From assembly GCA_021295785.1 (NCBI GenBank), contig JAGWBR010000018.1, forward strand, positions 1 to 64,000: 64,000 nucleotides of DNA, read 5' to 3'. The DNA comes from Gemmatimonadota bacterium (GTDB lineage: Bacteria; Gemmatimonadota; Gemmatimonadetes; Palauibacterales; Palauibacteraceae). Numbering within the stretch: the stretch's first letter is position 1; the number at the start of each line of letters is the position of its first letter. The notes beneath the pieces were generated by a model. The model was not told the origin of the DNA, searched no databases, and saw nothing but the letters and a program-made list of their open reading frames with translations. The position numbers were made by a program, and so were the translations under genes. Below, piece after piece: positions 8,878 to 16,671 of the stretch.

Positions 8878-9915
8878 ATGGCGGACTCTGAAAAGAACAA
8901 GAAGGCGGCGGGCAAGGCCGGCGGCAAGGGGAAAAGCGACGGCGGCAACAATCAGCGCAGGGTTCTCAAGGAGATCGCGCCGTCCTCGTGGGAACACCCG
9001 GCCGATCGCGCCGCCCTCAATGCCCTGCGCAGAATACCCGGTTTTGACGCCGCGGTGCGGAAGCTGTTTGCGATGTTCGGCGAGCGGGCCCTAAGGCTGG
9101 CTTTCAAGGCCAACGCGGTCCGTACGTCCGACAACCAGTACGGGTGGGTGCACCGCCGCCTGACCCGGGTTTGCCAGGTTCTGGACGTCGAAAAAGTGCC
9201 CGAGTGCTACATCTCCCAAACTCACGAGGTGAACGCGGGGGCGATCGGCTTCGGCGAGCCGTTTATCGTCCTGAACTCCTCGCTGCTGGAGATCCTCACC
9301 GAAGACGAGATGGAAACCGTCTTGGGGCACGAGGTCGGCCACATCGCCTCCGGGCACGTCGTCTATCGGACCATCCTTTTCCTGCTGCTCCAGCTCATGA
9401 AGGGGCGGGCGATTCTGGCCGGGATCGCGCTGTTGCCCATCACGATTGGGCTGCTGGAGTGGTACCGGAAAAGCGAGATCTCCTGTGACCGGGCCGGGTT
9501 GTTGTCGGTGCAGGACCCTATCCAGTCCCAGCGCGCGCTCATGAAGTTGGCGGGCGGAATGCGCGGCGGAGAGCTGGACCTCGACGAATTCGTGGCCCAG
9601 GCCGAAGAGTACCGGAACAACCGGGAACTCCTCGACTCCGTCTACAAGATCTTCAACATGCTCTTCACCACCCATCCGTTTGCTGTCATCAGGGTGGCCG
9701 AACTGAGGGACTGGATCGATAGCGGTGCGTATGACGCCATCCTGGCGGGCGACTACGACCGGCGGGGCGAGCAACCGGAACGACGGTACATCGACGAACT
9801 GCGTGAGGCTGGAGGGGGCTACGCACAGGGGGCTCGCGAGATGATGCGCGATCTGGACGGGGCCATCGATCGCCTGCGGTCGCGGTTCTCCGAAGGGAAG
9901 TCTCGCAAGAGCTGA
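8878..9915 (+). CDS. M48 family zinc metallopeptidase
   Basis: The zinc signature HEVGH (residues 151-155) and the downstream SEISCDRAG, supplying the third ligand, mark an M48 (HtpX/YcaL-like) peptidase of 345 residues. A hydrophobic stretch about 165-190 is probably membrane-associated. The start is Lys/Gly-rich and there is no cleavable signal, so the catalytic site is probably cytoplasmic-facing membrane quality control; this is inference. GGAG lies 6 nt before ATG 8878; a second ATG is two codons earlier. The stop overlaps purD (TGATG), so the pair is co-translated without obvious functional kinship. Confidence 0.88.
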   Translation: MADSEKNKKAAGKAGGKGKSDGGNNQRRVLKEIAPSSWEHPADRAALNALRRIPGFDAAVRKLFAMFGERALRLAFKANAVRTSDNQYGWVHRRLTRVCQVLDVEKVPECYISQTHEVNAGAIGFGEPFIVLNSSLLEILTEDEMETVLGHEVGHIASGHVVYRTILFLLLQLMKGRAILAGIALLPITIGLLEWYRKSEISCDRAGLLSVQDPIQSQRALMKLAGGMRGGELDLDEFVAQAEEYRNNRELLDSVYKIFNMLFTTHPFAVIRVAELRDWIDSGAYDAILAGDYDRRGEQPERRYIDELREAGGGYAQGAREMMRDLDGAIDRLRSRFSEGKSRKS

Positions 9916-11225
9916 TGCCTGCACCCACACTGCTGGTAGTCGGCGGTGGGGGGCGCGAGCACGCGCTGGCCTGGTCGCTCCGGCGCGAGGCCCCGGATGC
10001 GGAAATCCTGACAGCGCCGGGGAATCCTGGCATCGCCGGACTGGCCGAGTGCATCCCGGCAGGAGCCGGGGACATCGATCAACTGGCCCGCCTGGTTCGC
10101 GAGCGGAACGTTGATTTGACCGTGGTGGGCCCGGAGGCGCCGCTTGCCGCGGGACTGGTCGACCGGTTTGAAGAGCAGGGATTGGCCGCGTTCGGGCCCT
10201 CGCGGGCCGCTGCCCGGCTGGAGTCTTCCAAGCTGTTCGCCAAGCAGGTAATGCGAGACGCCGGCGTGCCCACGGCGGACTGGGAGACATTTTCCAGCGC
10301 GGGGGCGGCGCTGGAGTACGTGGACCGGCATATGGAACCGTTGGTGGTCAAGGCATCGGGCCTGGCCGCCGGCAAGGGTGCGATCGTTTGCGAGACCCGC
10401 GAGGAGGCCCGGGCCGCGGTCCGTTCGATGCTGGTGGAGAAGAACCTGGGATCCGCCGGCGCGCAGATTCTGATTGAGGAATGCATGACCGGGCCGGAGC
10501 TTTCGATCTTCTTTTTGTGCGACGGTCACGGCGCATATCCGCTCCTCACTTCAAGGGATTACAAGCGAGTCGGCGAGGGGGACCAGGGTCCCAACACGGG
10601 CGGGATGGGTGCCTACTCCCCGGCGGGGGCCGCCGGGGCTTTCGCCGGATCCGTGGACGAATTGGTAGAGATCGTTCGGATCAAGATCGCCATGCCGGTT
10701 ATTGAGGCGATGGCGGCAGCCGGAACGCCTTACCGGGGCTTCCTCTACGCCGGTTTGATGTTGACCGGGACGGGCCCCCGCGTGGTCGAATTCAACTGCC
10801 GTCTCGGCGACCCCGAGGCACAGGTTGTCCTGCCCCTGACCACCTCTGGATTGATCGAGCCGATGGCTGCCGCTGCTCGAGGGGAACCGCTCGGAGACTG
10901 GGAGGCCGGGAATGCGGACCGTGCGGCGCTGACCACAATTCTGGCGAGCGCGGGGTATCCGGCATCCGCCGACAAGGGCCGGGCCGTCGAACTGCCCGAT
11001 TTCAACCCGGAAGAAGTGATTGTGTTTCATTCGGGCACCGCGACCGAGGGAGGCAGGCTGGTTACGGCCGGGGGCCGGGTGCTGGCCGTGACGGGGTTTG
11101 GCGATGATCTGGATCAGGCTGCGCGCCGCAGCCGCCGGGCTGCGGGCAAGGTCAGGTTTGACGGTCGCCACTACCGAACGGACATCGGCTGGCACGAGAC
11201 GGGTCATGGATCTCCGGTCGGCTAA
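9915..11225 (+). CDS. purD: Phosphoribosylamine--glycine ligase
   Basis: GARS catalyses the ATP-dependent joining of glycine to 5-phosphoribosylamine in de novo purine synthesis. Seen in order: VVGGGGREHALAW at the N-terminus, VVGPEAPL, FGPSRAAARLESSK, the ATP-grasp segment VVKASGLAAGKG, GDQGPNTGGMGAYSP and FNCRLGDPEAQ, over 436 residues as expected. The ATG overlaps the preceding stop by 1 nt. mutM follows 3 nt after the stop. Confidence 0.97.
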   Translation: MPAPTLLVVGGGGREHALAWSLRREAPDAEILTAPGNPGIAGLAECIPAGAGDIDQLARLVRERNVDLTVVGPEAPLAAGLVDRFEEQGLAAFGPSRAAARLESSKLFAKQVMRDAGVPTADWETFSSAGAALEYVDRHMEPLVVKASGLAAGKGAIVCETREEARAAVRSMLVEKNLGSAGAQILIEECMTGPELSIFFLCDGHGAYPLLTSRDYKRVGEGDQGPNTGGMGAYSPAGAAGAFAGSVDELVEIVRIKIAMPVIEAMAAAGTPYRGFLYAGLMLTGTGPRVVEFNCRLGDPEAQVVLPLTTSGLIEPMAAAARGEPLGDWEAGNADRAALTTILASAGYPASADKGRAVELPDFNPEEVIVFHSGTATEGGRLVTAGGRVLAVTGFGDDLDQAARRSRRAAGKVRFDGRHYRTDIGWHETGHGSPVG

Positions 11226-11228
11226 CCG

Positions 11229-12068
11229 GTGCCCGAGCTGCCGGAAGTCGAGACGATCCGCCGCGACCTGAACCAACAGATTCCGGGTGCCGAGGTTGCT
11301 GGCGTGCTGGTGCACCACCGCGACCTACTTCTTTCCGGTTGGACCCCGGGTCGTTTTGGCGCTGCGGTCACGGGTTCCGTGTTCGGTCCGCTGGTCCGGC
11401 GCGGCAAATTCCTTGGTTTTCCGCTCGGCAAGGGCGACGCGCGCCGCGTGATGAGGGTTCAGCTGCGAATGACCGGCCGGTTTGCCATCGGGGCCGATTC
11501 GCCGCCGCCGGAGGCCGGATTTCGCCATCCGGGCATCGATTTTGCCCTGGCCGACGGGCGCACCCTTTATTACGACGATGTCAGGCGCTTGGGCGGCATC
11601 GACCTGCTGCTCCCCTCCGAGTGGCGCCAGATGTCACGCAATTTGGGTCCCGAGCCACTTGCAAGGTCATTCACGGGAAAACGACTGCACACGATCCTCG
11701 CACCGCTCAAGGCTCCAATCAAGAACGTTCTTCTGGACCAGCGTCGCGTGGCGGGAATCGGGAACATCTACGCCAGCGAGGCCCTGTTCCGCGCCGGCAT
11801 CGACCCAAGGCGGCCCGCGGGCGAGTTAACCCTGGACGAGGCAAGGGGCCTGCACCGGTGGGTGCGCCGCATTCTGCGGGGAGCGCTTGAAGCTCGCGGA
11901 ACCAGGCTGCGGGATTACCAGGCGGTCAACGGGCGCTCGGGCAGGTACCGCGACAAACTCCGCGTGTACGGACGGTACGGTGAGCCTTGCCCCCGATGCC
12001 GCCGGTCGATCGACCGGCTCAACCAGGCCGGCAGGAGCACCTTCTTCTGTCCCGCGTGCCAGCGGTGA
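11229..12068 (+). CDS. mutM: Formamidopyrimidine-DNA glycosylase
   Basis: Fpg/MutM excises 8-oxoguanine and formamidopyrimidines and nicks the abasic site. The GTG start gives MPELPEVE, in which Pro2 is the Schiff-base nucleophile and Glu3 and Glu6 are conserved. The helix-two-turn-helix (GIGNIYASEALFRAGIDP) and the C-terminal zinc finger (CPRC...FFCPACQR) are intact. The length of 279 is normal. Its stop overlaps the next gene's GTG by 4 nt. Confidence 0.97.
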   Translation: MPELPEVETIRRDLNQQIPGAEVAGVLVHHRDLLLSGWTPGRFGAAVTGSVFGPLVRRGKFLGFPLGKGDARRVMRVQLRMTGRFAIGADSPPPEAGFRHPGIDFALADGRTLYYDDVRRLGGIDLLLPSEWRQMSRNLGPEPLARSFTGKRLHTILAPLKAPIKNVLLDQRRVAGIGNIYASEALFRAGIDPRRPAGELTLDEARGLHRWVRRILRGALEARGTRLRDYQAVNGRSGRYRDKLRVYGRYGEPCPRCRRSIDRLNQAGRSTFFCPACQR

Positions 12069-12655
12069 CCGATTCCCGGACCGATGCCGAGCTTGCGGAA
12101 CTTTGCCTCGACGGAGATGAATCGGCCGCCCGGGAACTCATCTCCAGATTCGAGCGCCCAGTCTTCTCGCTCATCTACCGCATGGTGCGCGACAGGGAGC
12201 TGGCGGAAGACCTGGCCCAGGAAGCGTTTGTGAAGACTTTCAACAACATGCGGATGTACGATCCCCAGCAGAAGTTCTCGTCGTGGTTGTTCAAGATCGC
12301 CTACAACCTGACCATCGATTACCTGCGCAGGAAACGTGTTCCGACTGTCTCGCTGCAAGGTGCCCCGGACGCCGTCACCCCCGATCAGCAAGCCGCTACC
12401 ACAATCACGCCCGAGGCACCGGGGCTGGGTCCCGAGGACCGTGCCGAGGCGTCGGAACTGGGAGCACACCTTGAACGGGCCATCGCCCGGTTGAGGCCCG
12501 AATACCGCACCGCCATCATTCTTCGCCACGTGCAAGGATACCCCTACGGAGAAATTGCCGATGTCATGGACAAGCCCCTTGGAACCGTGAAGACCTACAT
12601 TCACCGCGCGCGCCACGAGCTACGCGACGCCCTCGCGTACCTGCGGGACGAATGA
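12065..12655 (+). CDS. ECF-type RNA polymerase sigma factor
   Basis: This 196-residue sigma-70 family protein contains only regions 2 and 4. Region 2 includes YRMVRDRELAEDLAQEAFVKTF and KFSSWLFKIAYNLTIDYLRR; region 4 includes LRPEYRTAIILRHVQGYPYGEIADVMDKPLGTVKTYIHRAR, a helix-turn-helix for -35 recognition. An acidic Pro/Thr-rich linker joins them. The GTG at 12065 overlaps the mutM stop. The membrane protein next door (12747) may be its regulator, although the usual zinc-binding anti-sigma motif HxxxCxxC is absent. Confidence 0.92.
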   Translation: MTDSRTDAELAELCLDGDESAARELISRFERPVFSLIYRMVRDRELAEDLAQEAFVKTFNNMRMYDPQQKFSSWLFKIAYNLTIDYLRRKRVPTVSLQGAPDAVTPDQQAATTITPEAPGLGPEDRAEASELGAHLERAIARLRPEYRTAIILRHVQGYPYGEIADVMDKPLGTVKTYIHRARHELRDALAYLRDE

Positions 12656-12746
12656 CCTTTTCCGGGGCCGGTGTCGGCGGGACAGCCGCACAACCGTCCG
12701 CAATCGCGAAACCATGCGCCGAATCCGCGCGTAAAGAAAACCGGTC

Positions 12747-13331
12747 ATGACCAGACACAACAACGCTGGGCCCGACGCCAGCGGAGCTGCACGCAAAATG
12801 CCCCGATCGCCAGCCCCTACGGGAGACGTTGACGAGCAGACCTTGCCGGTAGTCCGCGAGCTTGGGCGCGCCCCCGAGTTTGCGCCGTCCGCGGGTTTCG
12901 CCGCGTCAATCCTGGCGCGCATTGCCAGCAGGTTCTTCTGGCGCCGGCGGCTCGCAGAACTTCGCGGCGATCTGCGGTTCTTGACGCGGCGTCCCGTCAC
13001 AGCGGCCGCGACGGCTGCCGTTGCCGCGGTCGGGCCCGTGATCGCCTGGCTTGTTATCGGCCCATCCGCCACGGCCCAACTGGGCCGGTCGGTGGTCGAT
13101 TTTCTGGCCGTCGCGGCCGCCGACGCCGTGTTGCTGGTGGGTCGGACGGCGCTGCGGTTGGGGCTCCTCGACTCCACGGGCTCTGCGGGTGGTGTGCTTG
13201 ACCCGACCACGGCGCTTATTGCGCTGCTCGCGTTCGGGGCTGTCGCCACGGCCTCGGCGTGGATCATGGTTCGTCAGTTGGCCCGGGTCGGTCCCGCGCC
13301 GGCAGCGGAAGCAACAGGAATTGAAATATGA
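12747..13331 (+). CDS. Membrane protein, possible sigma-factor partner
   Basis: This 194-residue protein has a soluble N-terminal part of about 80 residues and three hydrophobic segments (about 84-107, 112-133 and 155-178). It follows an ECF sigma gene after 91 nt and overlaps the bactofilin-like gene by 4 nt (ATGA), an arrangement typical of anti-sigma or accessory membrane proteins. No zinc anti-sigma motif is seen, so the role is inferred from position only. The ATG has only a weak purine-rich ribosome-binding site. Confidence 0.55.
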   Translation: MTRHNNAGPDASGAARKMPRSPAPTGDVDEQTLPVVRELGRAPEFAPSAGFAASILARIASRFFWRRRLAELRGDLRFLTRRPVTAAATAAVAAVGPVIAWLVIGPSATAQLGRSVVDFLAVAAADAVLLVGRTALRLGLLDSTGSAGGVLDPTTALIALLAFGAVATASAWIMVRQLARVGPAPAAEATGIEI

Positions 13332-14674
13332 TTTACTATCAACCTTCCCCCGCGAAGACGGCTGCTGTTGTCCTGGCAGCCGCGGCAGCGGCGTTTCATC
13401 CCGCAGGGGCATCCGCGCGGGGCGGCTCCGGCGCCCCAACCGCCCAATCGGCCGAATCTGCCGGTGCGGCCGTCCAAGATGCGATCGGGGAATGGCAGCT
13501 AGACATCGAGTTGTGGTTTGAAGGCAACATTCTCGCCTTCGACTTCGCCGAGACCCTGGGCCGTTTGGAATCACTGACGGGATACCTCGCCGAGGAAGGC
13601 CCTCTTGGGGCTCAGGCGGCGAACGCCGCGGACGGGAGCGCGGCCCCGCTGGGGCTTGCCCTGATTGTGCACGGCGACCGCACCGTGGAGGCGAGCCGGA
13701 CCATCGAGGGGAGCGTGGCTCTGTTGCAGGGTGAACTGACGGTCCTTGGCCAGATCGAAGGTGACGCATACGTCCTTGACGGCCACCTCTCGCTTGATGA
13801 CGGTGCCCGCGTAGCGGGCGGCATCGTTGTTCTGGGCAGTGGGCGTCTTTCCGTGAATCCGGAGGCCACGGTCGCCGGCGAGACGATTTTTGAGCGCGCG
13901 GCCGATGCCCCGATCGTGCCGACCGCGGCCGACGCGGTTGAATCCGCTACCGGCTCCGGGGCCGGCACGGTGACCGGCGCTCAGTCGACCACGGTTGGCG
14001 ACGCGGTCGTGGAGGTCCGGGCACTTTCCCAACAACGGACGCTGATCGAGCGCCGTGAACAACCGAATTTCTTTTCTCGCGCGGCAAGCAACGTGACCGG
14101 CGCCGTCGGGGGGCTGTTTGGAGTGGCCCTGACCTTTCTGATTTCGGCTTTCGCGGGAGTTTTCACTGTCCGGTTTGGGGGTTCGCGCGTTGAGACTGTC
14201 TCCAACACCGTGGCGAAGGAGTTTTGGCGGTCTGCCGCTATGGGGGTTGCCGGCCAGATCCTGTTCGTGCCGGTGATATTGCTGCTCGCAATCCTGGTTG
14301 TTACGGCTTTTGCGGTCCCATTCTTCATCGTGGCAACCCTGCTCGCTGCGGGGGTGGGCTATCTGTGCGCCGCGCACGCGGTCGGGACAATGTTTTCTTC
14401 GGTCGACTACAGGTCCGAAATCTTGCAGCGATTGCGCGGCTACGGCTCCGTGAGGCATGTCCTGAACGGGCTCGGTATCATGCTGTTACCGTTCGCCGCG
14501 GTGGCGGTTCTGGAGGTTCTGGGCGGAGCGGCCCCTGTCGTGCGGGGCCTGACACTGGCGGCCGCGATTGCCTTCTCGTGGCTGATGGGAACGGCCGGAT
14601 TCGGTGCCGTCCTGTTGACGCGGGGCGGGAGCCGGGCCGTTGTCGACGATTGGGCCGGAGGCCAGGCCTCTTGA
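13328..14674 (+). CDS. Bactofilin-like polymer-forming domain protein with C-terminal membrane segments
   Basis: A signal-like start (about 1-30) precedes a periplasmic region. Residues about 120-185 show the short-period beta-helix pattern of bactofilin (CcmA) domains: hydrophobic-Gly-x rungs such as RTIEGSVALLQGELTVLGQIEGDAYV. Four or so hydrophobic segments follow (about 262-285, 300-335, 335-350 and 385-430). The layout suggests a membrane protein displaying a polymerising or scaffold domain. It overlaps its neighbours by 4 nt on both sides, so it is co-translated with the sigma-linked cassette. Partner molecules are unknown. Confidence 0.6.
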   Translation: MIYYQPSPAKTAAVVLAAAAAAFHPAGASARGGSGAPTAQSAESAGAAVQDAIGEWQLDIELWFEGNILAFDFAETLGRLESLTGYLAEEGPLGAQAANAADGSAAPLGLALIVHGDRTVEASRTIEGSVALLQGELTVLGQIEGDAYVLDGHLSLDDGARVAGGIVVLGSGRLSVNPEATVAGETIFERAADAPIVPTAADAVESATGSGAGTVTGAQSTTVGDAVVEVRALSQQRTLIERREQPNFFSRAASNVTGAVGGLFGVALTFLISAFAGVFTVRFGGSRVETVSNTVAKEFWRSAAMGVAGQILFVPVILLLAILVVTAFAVPFFIVATLLAAGVGYLCAAHAVGTMFSSVDYRSEILQRLRGYGSVRHVLNGLGIMLLPFAAVAVLEVLGGAAPVVRGLTLAAAIAFSWLMGTAGFGAVLLTRGGSRAVVDDWAGGQAS

Positions 14675-15675
14675 GGCCCGCGCGAGGTCTGGCCGCTTTG
14701 GCGGCCCATCCGATGTCCATCGCCGCCGTGGCCGGCGCGGCTGCCGTTCCGGGCGCCGCCGCCCGGGAACCAGCTGCTTCCGCCCGCACCGTTGCGACCG
14801 GCGCGATCGTCCAGGAGCGGGACTGGCGCGACCTTCATGTGTCCCGCGGTCCGGCCGGAGTGGAATCCTTCGCGGTTGAGATCATCTTCGCCGCGAACCA
14901 CATCGATATCGCCCCCGGCGACGGTGACATGCTCTACGACGCGCATGTGCGGTACGACGCGGGGGGCACAATCCGTCCGCTGCGCAGCTGGAACTTTGCG
15001 GATGGGCGCGCCACGCTTCGGTTCTCCCATCTGGGACCGGAGGACACTCCGGGAACCACCGGACCGTTCGAAGACGAACAGGCAATTGAGCGGTTAAGCG
15101 CCCCGCTGGACGGGCTGGGATCTTTCAGCCTCCTCCTCAATCCCCGGGTAATGACCACCGTTGAGACGACCGTCGGGGGCTCCGATGCGCGTCTCGAGCT
15201 CGGCGGGCTTACCCTCGACCTGGTCCGTCTCTACACGGCAGCGGCCCAGATGGAGGTTTCTTTTGGGGCCCCCAACCGGACTGCCATGGACACGCTTGTG
15301 GTGGCAACTGGGGCAGCCGTCCTCCGCATGGAGCGACTGGGCAACGCACGTTTTCGGCACTTTGGTTTCAAGAGCCTGCTGGGCTTGTCAAAGCTTGATT
15401 TTTCCGGAGACTGGGAAGCCGATGCCGAAATGGACTTACAGGTGGTCCTGGGTGACGTCGAGATTCACGTGCCCACGACCCTGGGGGTGGAAGTGGTGCG
15501 GGGCGGCGGGGCGGTGCTCGTGTTGGCTTCGGACTTCTCCGAGGCTCAGGAGAACGACAACATCCTCAGAAGTCCGAACTGGTTCGGCGCGGAGCACAAG
15601 TTGACCATCCGGGTGGCGTCCGACGGCTTGGGGCTGGTCCGGATCAGCCGCGGGTATCCGGAGGGTCGCCAGTAG
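14671..15675 (+). CDS. Secreted LiaF/toastrack-like beta-solenoid protein
   Basis: TTG 14671 overlaps the preceding TGA (TTGA) and gives a 334-residue protein with an Ala-rich export signal ending near residue 40; ATG 14713 is an alternative start. Residues about 165-280 repeat the pattern found in the LiaF C-terminal and DUF4097-type adhesin folds: LELGGLTLDLVRL, MEVSFGAPN, LRMERLGNARFRHF, LDFSGDW, MDLQVVLGDVEIHVP. LiaF proteins modulate envelope-stress signalling. Sitting in a sigma-factor operon, this one probably senses or reports cell-envelope state; that is inference. Confidence 0.6.
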   Translation: MRPARGLAALAAHPMSIAAVAGAAAVPGAAAREPAASARTVATGAIVQERDWRDLHVSRGPAGVESFAVEIIFAANHIDIAPGDGDMLYDAHVRYDAGGTIRPLRSWNFADGRATLRFSHLGPEDTPGTTGPFEDEQAIERLSAPLDGLGSFSLLLNPRVMTTVETTVGGSDARLELGGLTLDLVRLYTAAAQMEVSFGAPNRTAMDTLVVATGAAVLRMERLGNARFRHFGFKSLLGLSKLDFSGDWEADAEMDLQVVLGDVEIHVPTTLGVEVVRGGGAVLVLASDFSEAQENDNILRSPNWFGAEHKLTIRVASDGLGLVRISRGYPEGRQ

Positions 15676-15717
15676 CACCGTAACCCCCTCCAGTCGGCCC
15701 CGCGCCTGGTCGACTCT

Positions 15718-16638
15718 TCAGTCCGCGGTCGCCTTTGCCAGCCCGGCCAGAGAATCAAGGCGTGCTGCAGCCCGTCGGGCGATTTCGTAAAACGCCTCCG
15801 CCTCGGGCGAGTCCGGACGACCGACCGTTGCCGGAACCCCCCGGTCGCCTTCCTCCCGCACCGCCAGCCCCAGGGGCACCGCCCCCAGGAACGGCAGCGA
15901 CAGCGACCCGGCCAGCTTCTCCCCGCCCCCCGCCCCGAATATGTCGTGGACACTGTCACAGTCCGGGCAGGCGAACCCGCGCATGTTCTCCACCACGCCC
16001 AGCACCGGGATTTCGAGTTTCTCAAACATCCTGATGCCCCTGAGCACGCCTCCCACGGCCACATCCTGCGGGGTCGTCACCATCACTGCGCCGTTGACCC
16101 TCACCAACTGGCACAACGACAACTGGGCATCACCGGTCCCCGGCGGCAGGTCAATCACCAGGTAGTCGAGCTCGCCCCAGTCCACTTGCTGCAGGAACTG
16201 CCGGATCACCCCCATGATGATTGGTCCCCGCCAGATGGCCGGGGCGTCTTCCTCGATCAGGAAACCAATGCTCATCAGCCGCACCCCGTGGGCCTCGATC
16301 GGTTGGATCGACTTCCCGACCACACGAGGTTTCTCCCGCACCCCGAACATCGTCGGGACATCGGGACCGTAGATGTCGCCGTCCAGCAGCCCGACGCGGT
16401 GGCCCATGCGCGCCCACGCGGCGGCCAGGTTGGTCGACACGGTGGATTTGCCGACTCCCCCCTTGCCCGAACTGACAGCCACGACCGAGCCCACGCCCTC
16501 CATGGGCGGGGCCTGCGACGGGTGACGGCTGGCTGCGCCCCCGTCGGCTACCCGGTCGGGGGTGGGGGGCGGACGGGTTGTAGGTGTGCCCGCCGAAGCG
16601 ATTGGAAGGGGTCTTCCCCCGGAGTCTTGGGACGCCAA
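15718..16638 (-). CDS. mrp: Mrp/NBP35-type Fe-S carrier P-loop ATPase
   Basis: This 306-residue ApbC/Mrp-like protein assembles or delivers Fe-S clusters. It shows the deviant Walker A SSGKGGVGKST, LLDGDIYGPD, DYLVIDLPPGTGD, TTPQDVAV, and CPDC, the bridging-cluster cysteine pair. The FSCA (DUF59) domain common at Mrp N-termini is replaced by a Pro-rich stretch of about 45 residues. The TTG at 16638 is preceded by GAGG at 8 nt. It is the last gene of a minus-strand run after a penicillin acylase gene, with a 33-nt gap. Confidence 0.92.
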   Translation of the reverse strand: MASQDSGGRPLPIASAGTPTTRPPPTPDRVADGGAASRHPSQAPPMEGVGSVVAVSSGKGGVGKSTVSTNLAAAWARMGHRVGLLDGDIYGPDVPTMFGVREKPRVVGKSIQPIEAHGVRLMSIGFLIEEDAPAIWRGPIIMGVIRQFLQQVDWGELDYLVIDLPPGTGDAQLSLCQLVRVNGAVMVTTPQDVAVGGVLRGIRMFEKLEIPVLGVVENMRGFACPDCDSVHDIFGAGGGEKLAGSLSLPFLGAVPLGLAVREEGDRGVPATVGRPDSPEAEAFYEIARRAAARLDSLAGLAKATAD

Positions 16639-16671
16639 AAAAAAGCCTCGTCGTTTGGTCGGTTAGTCGGC

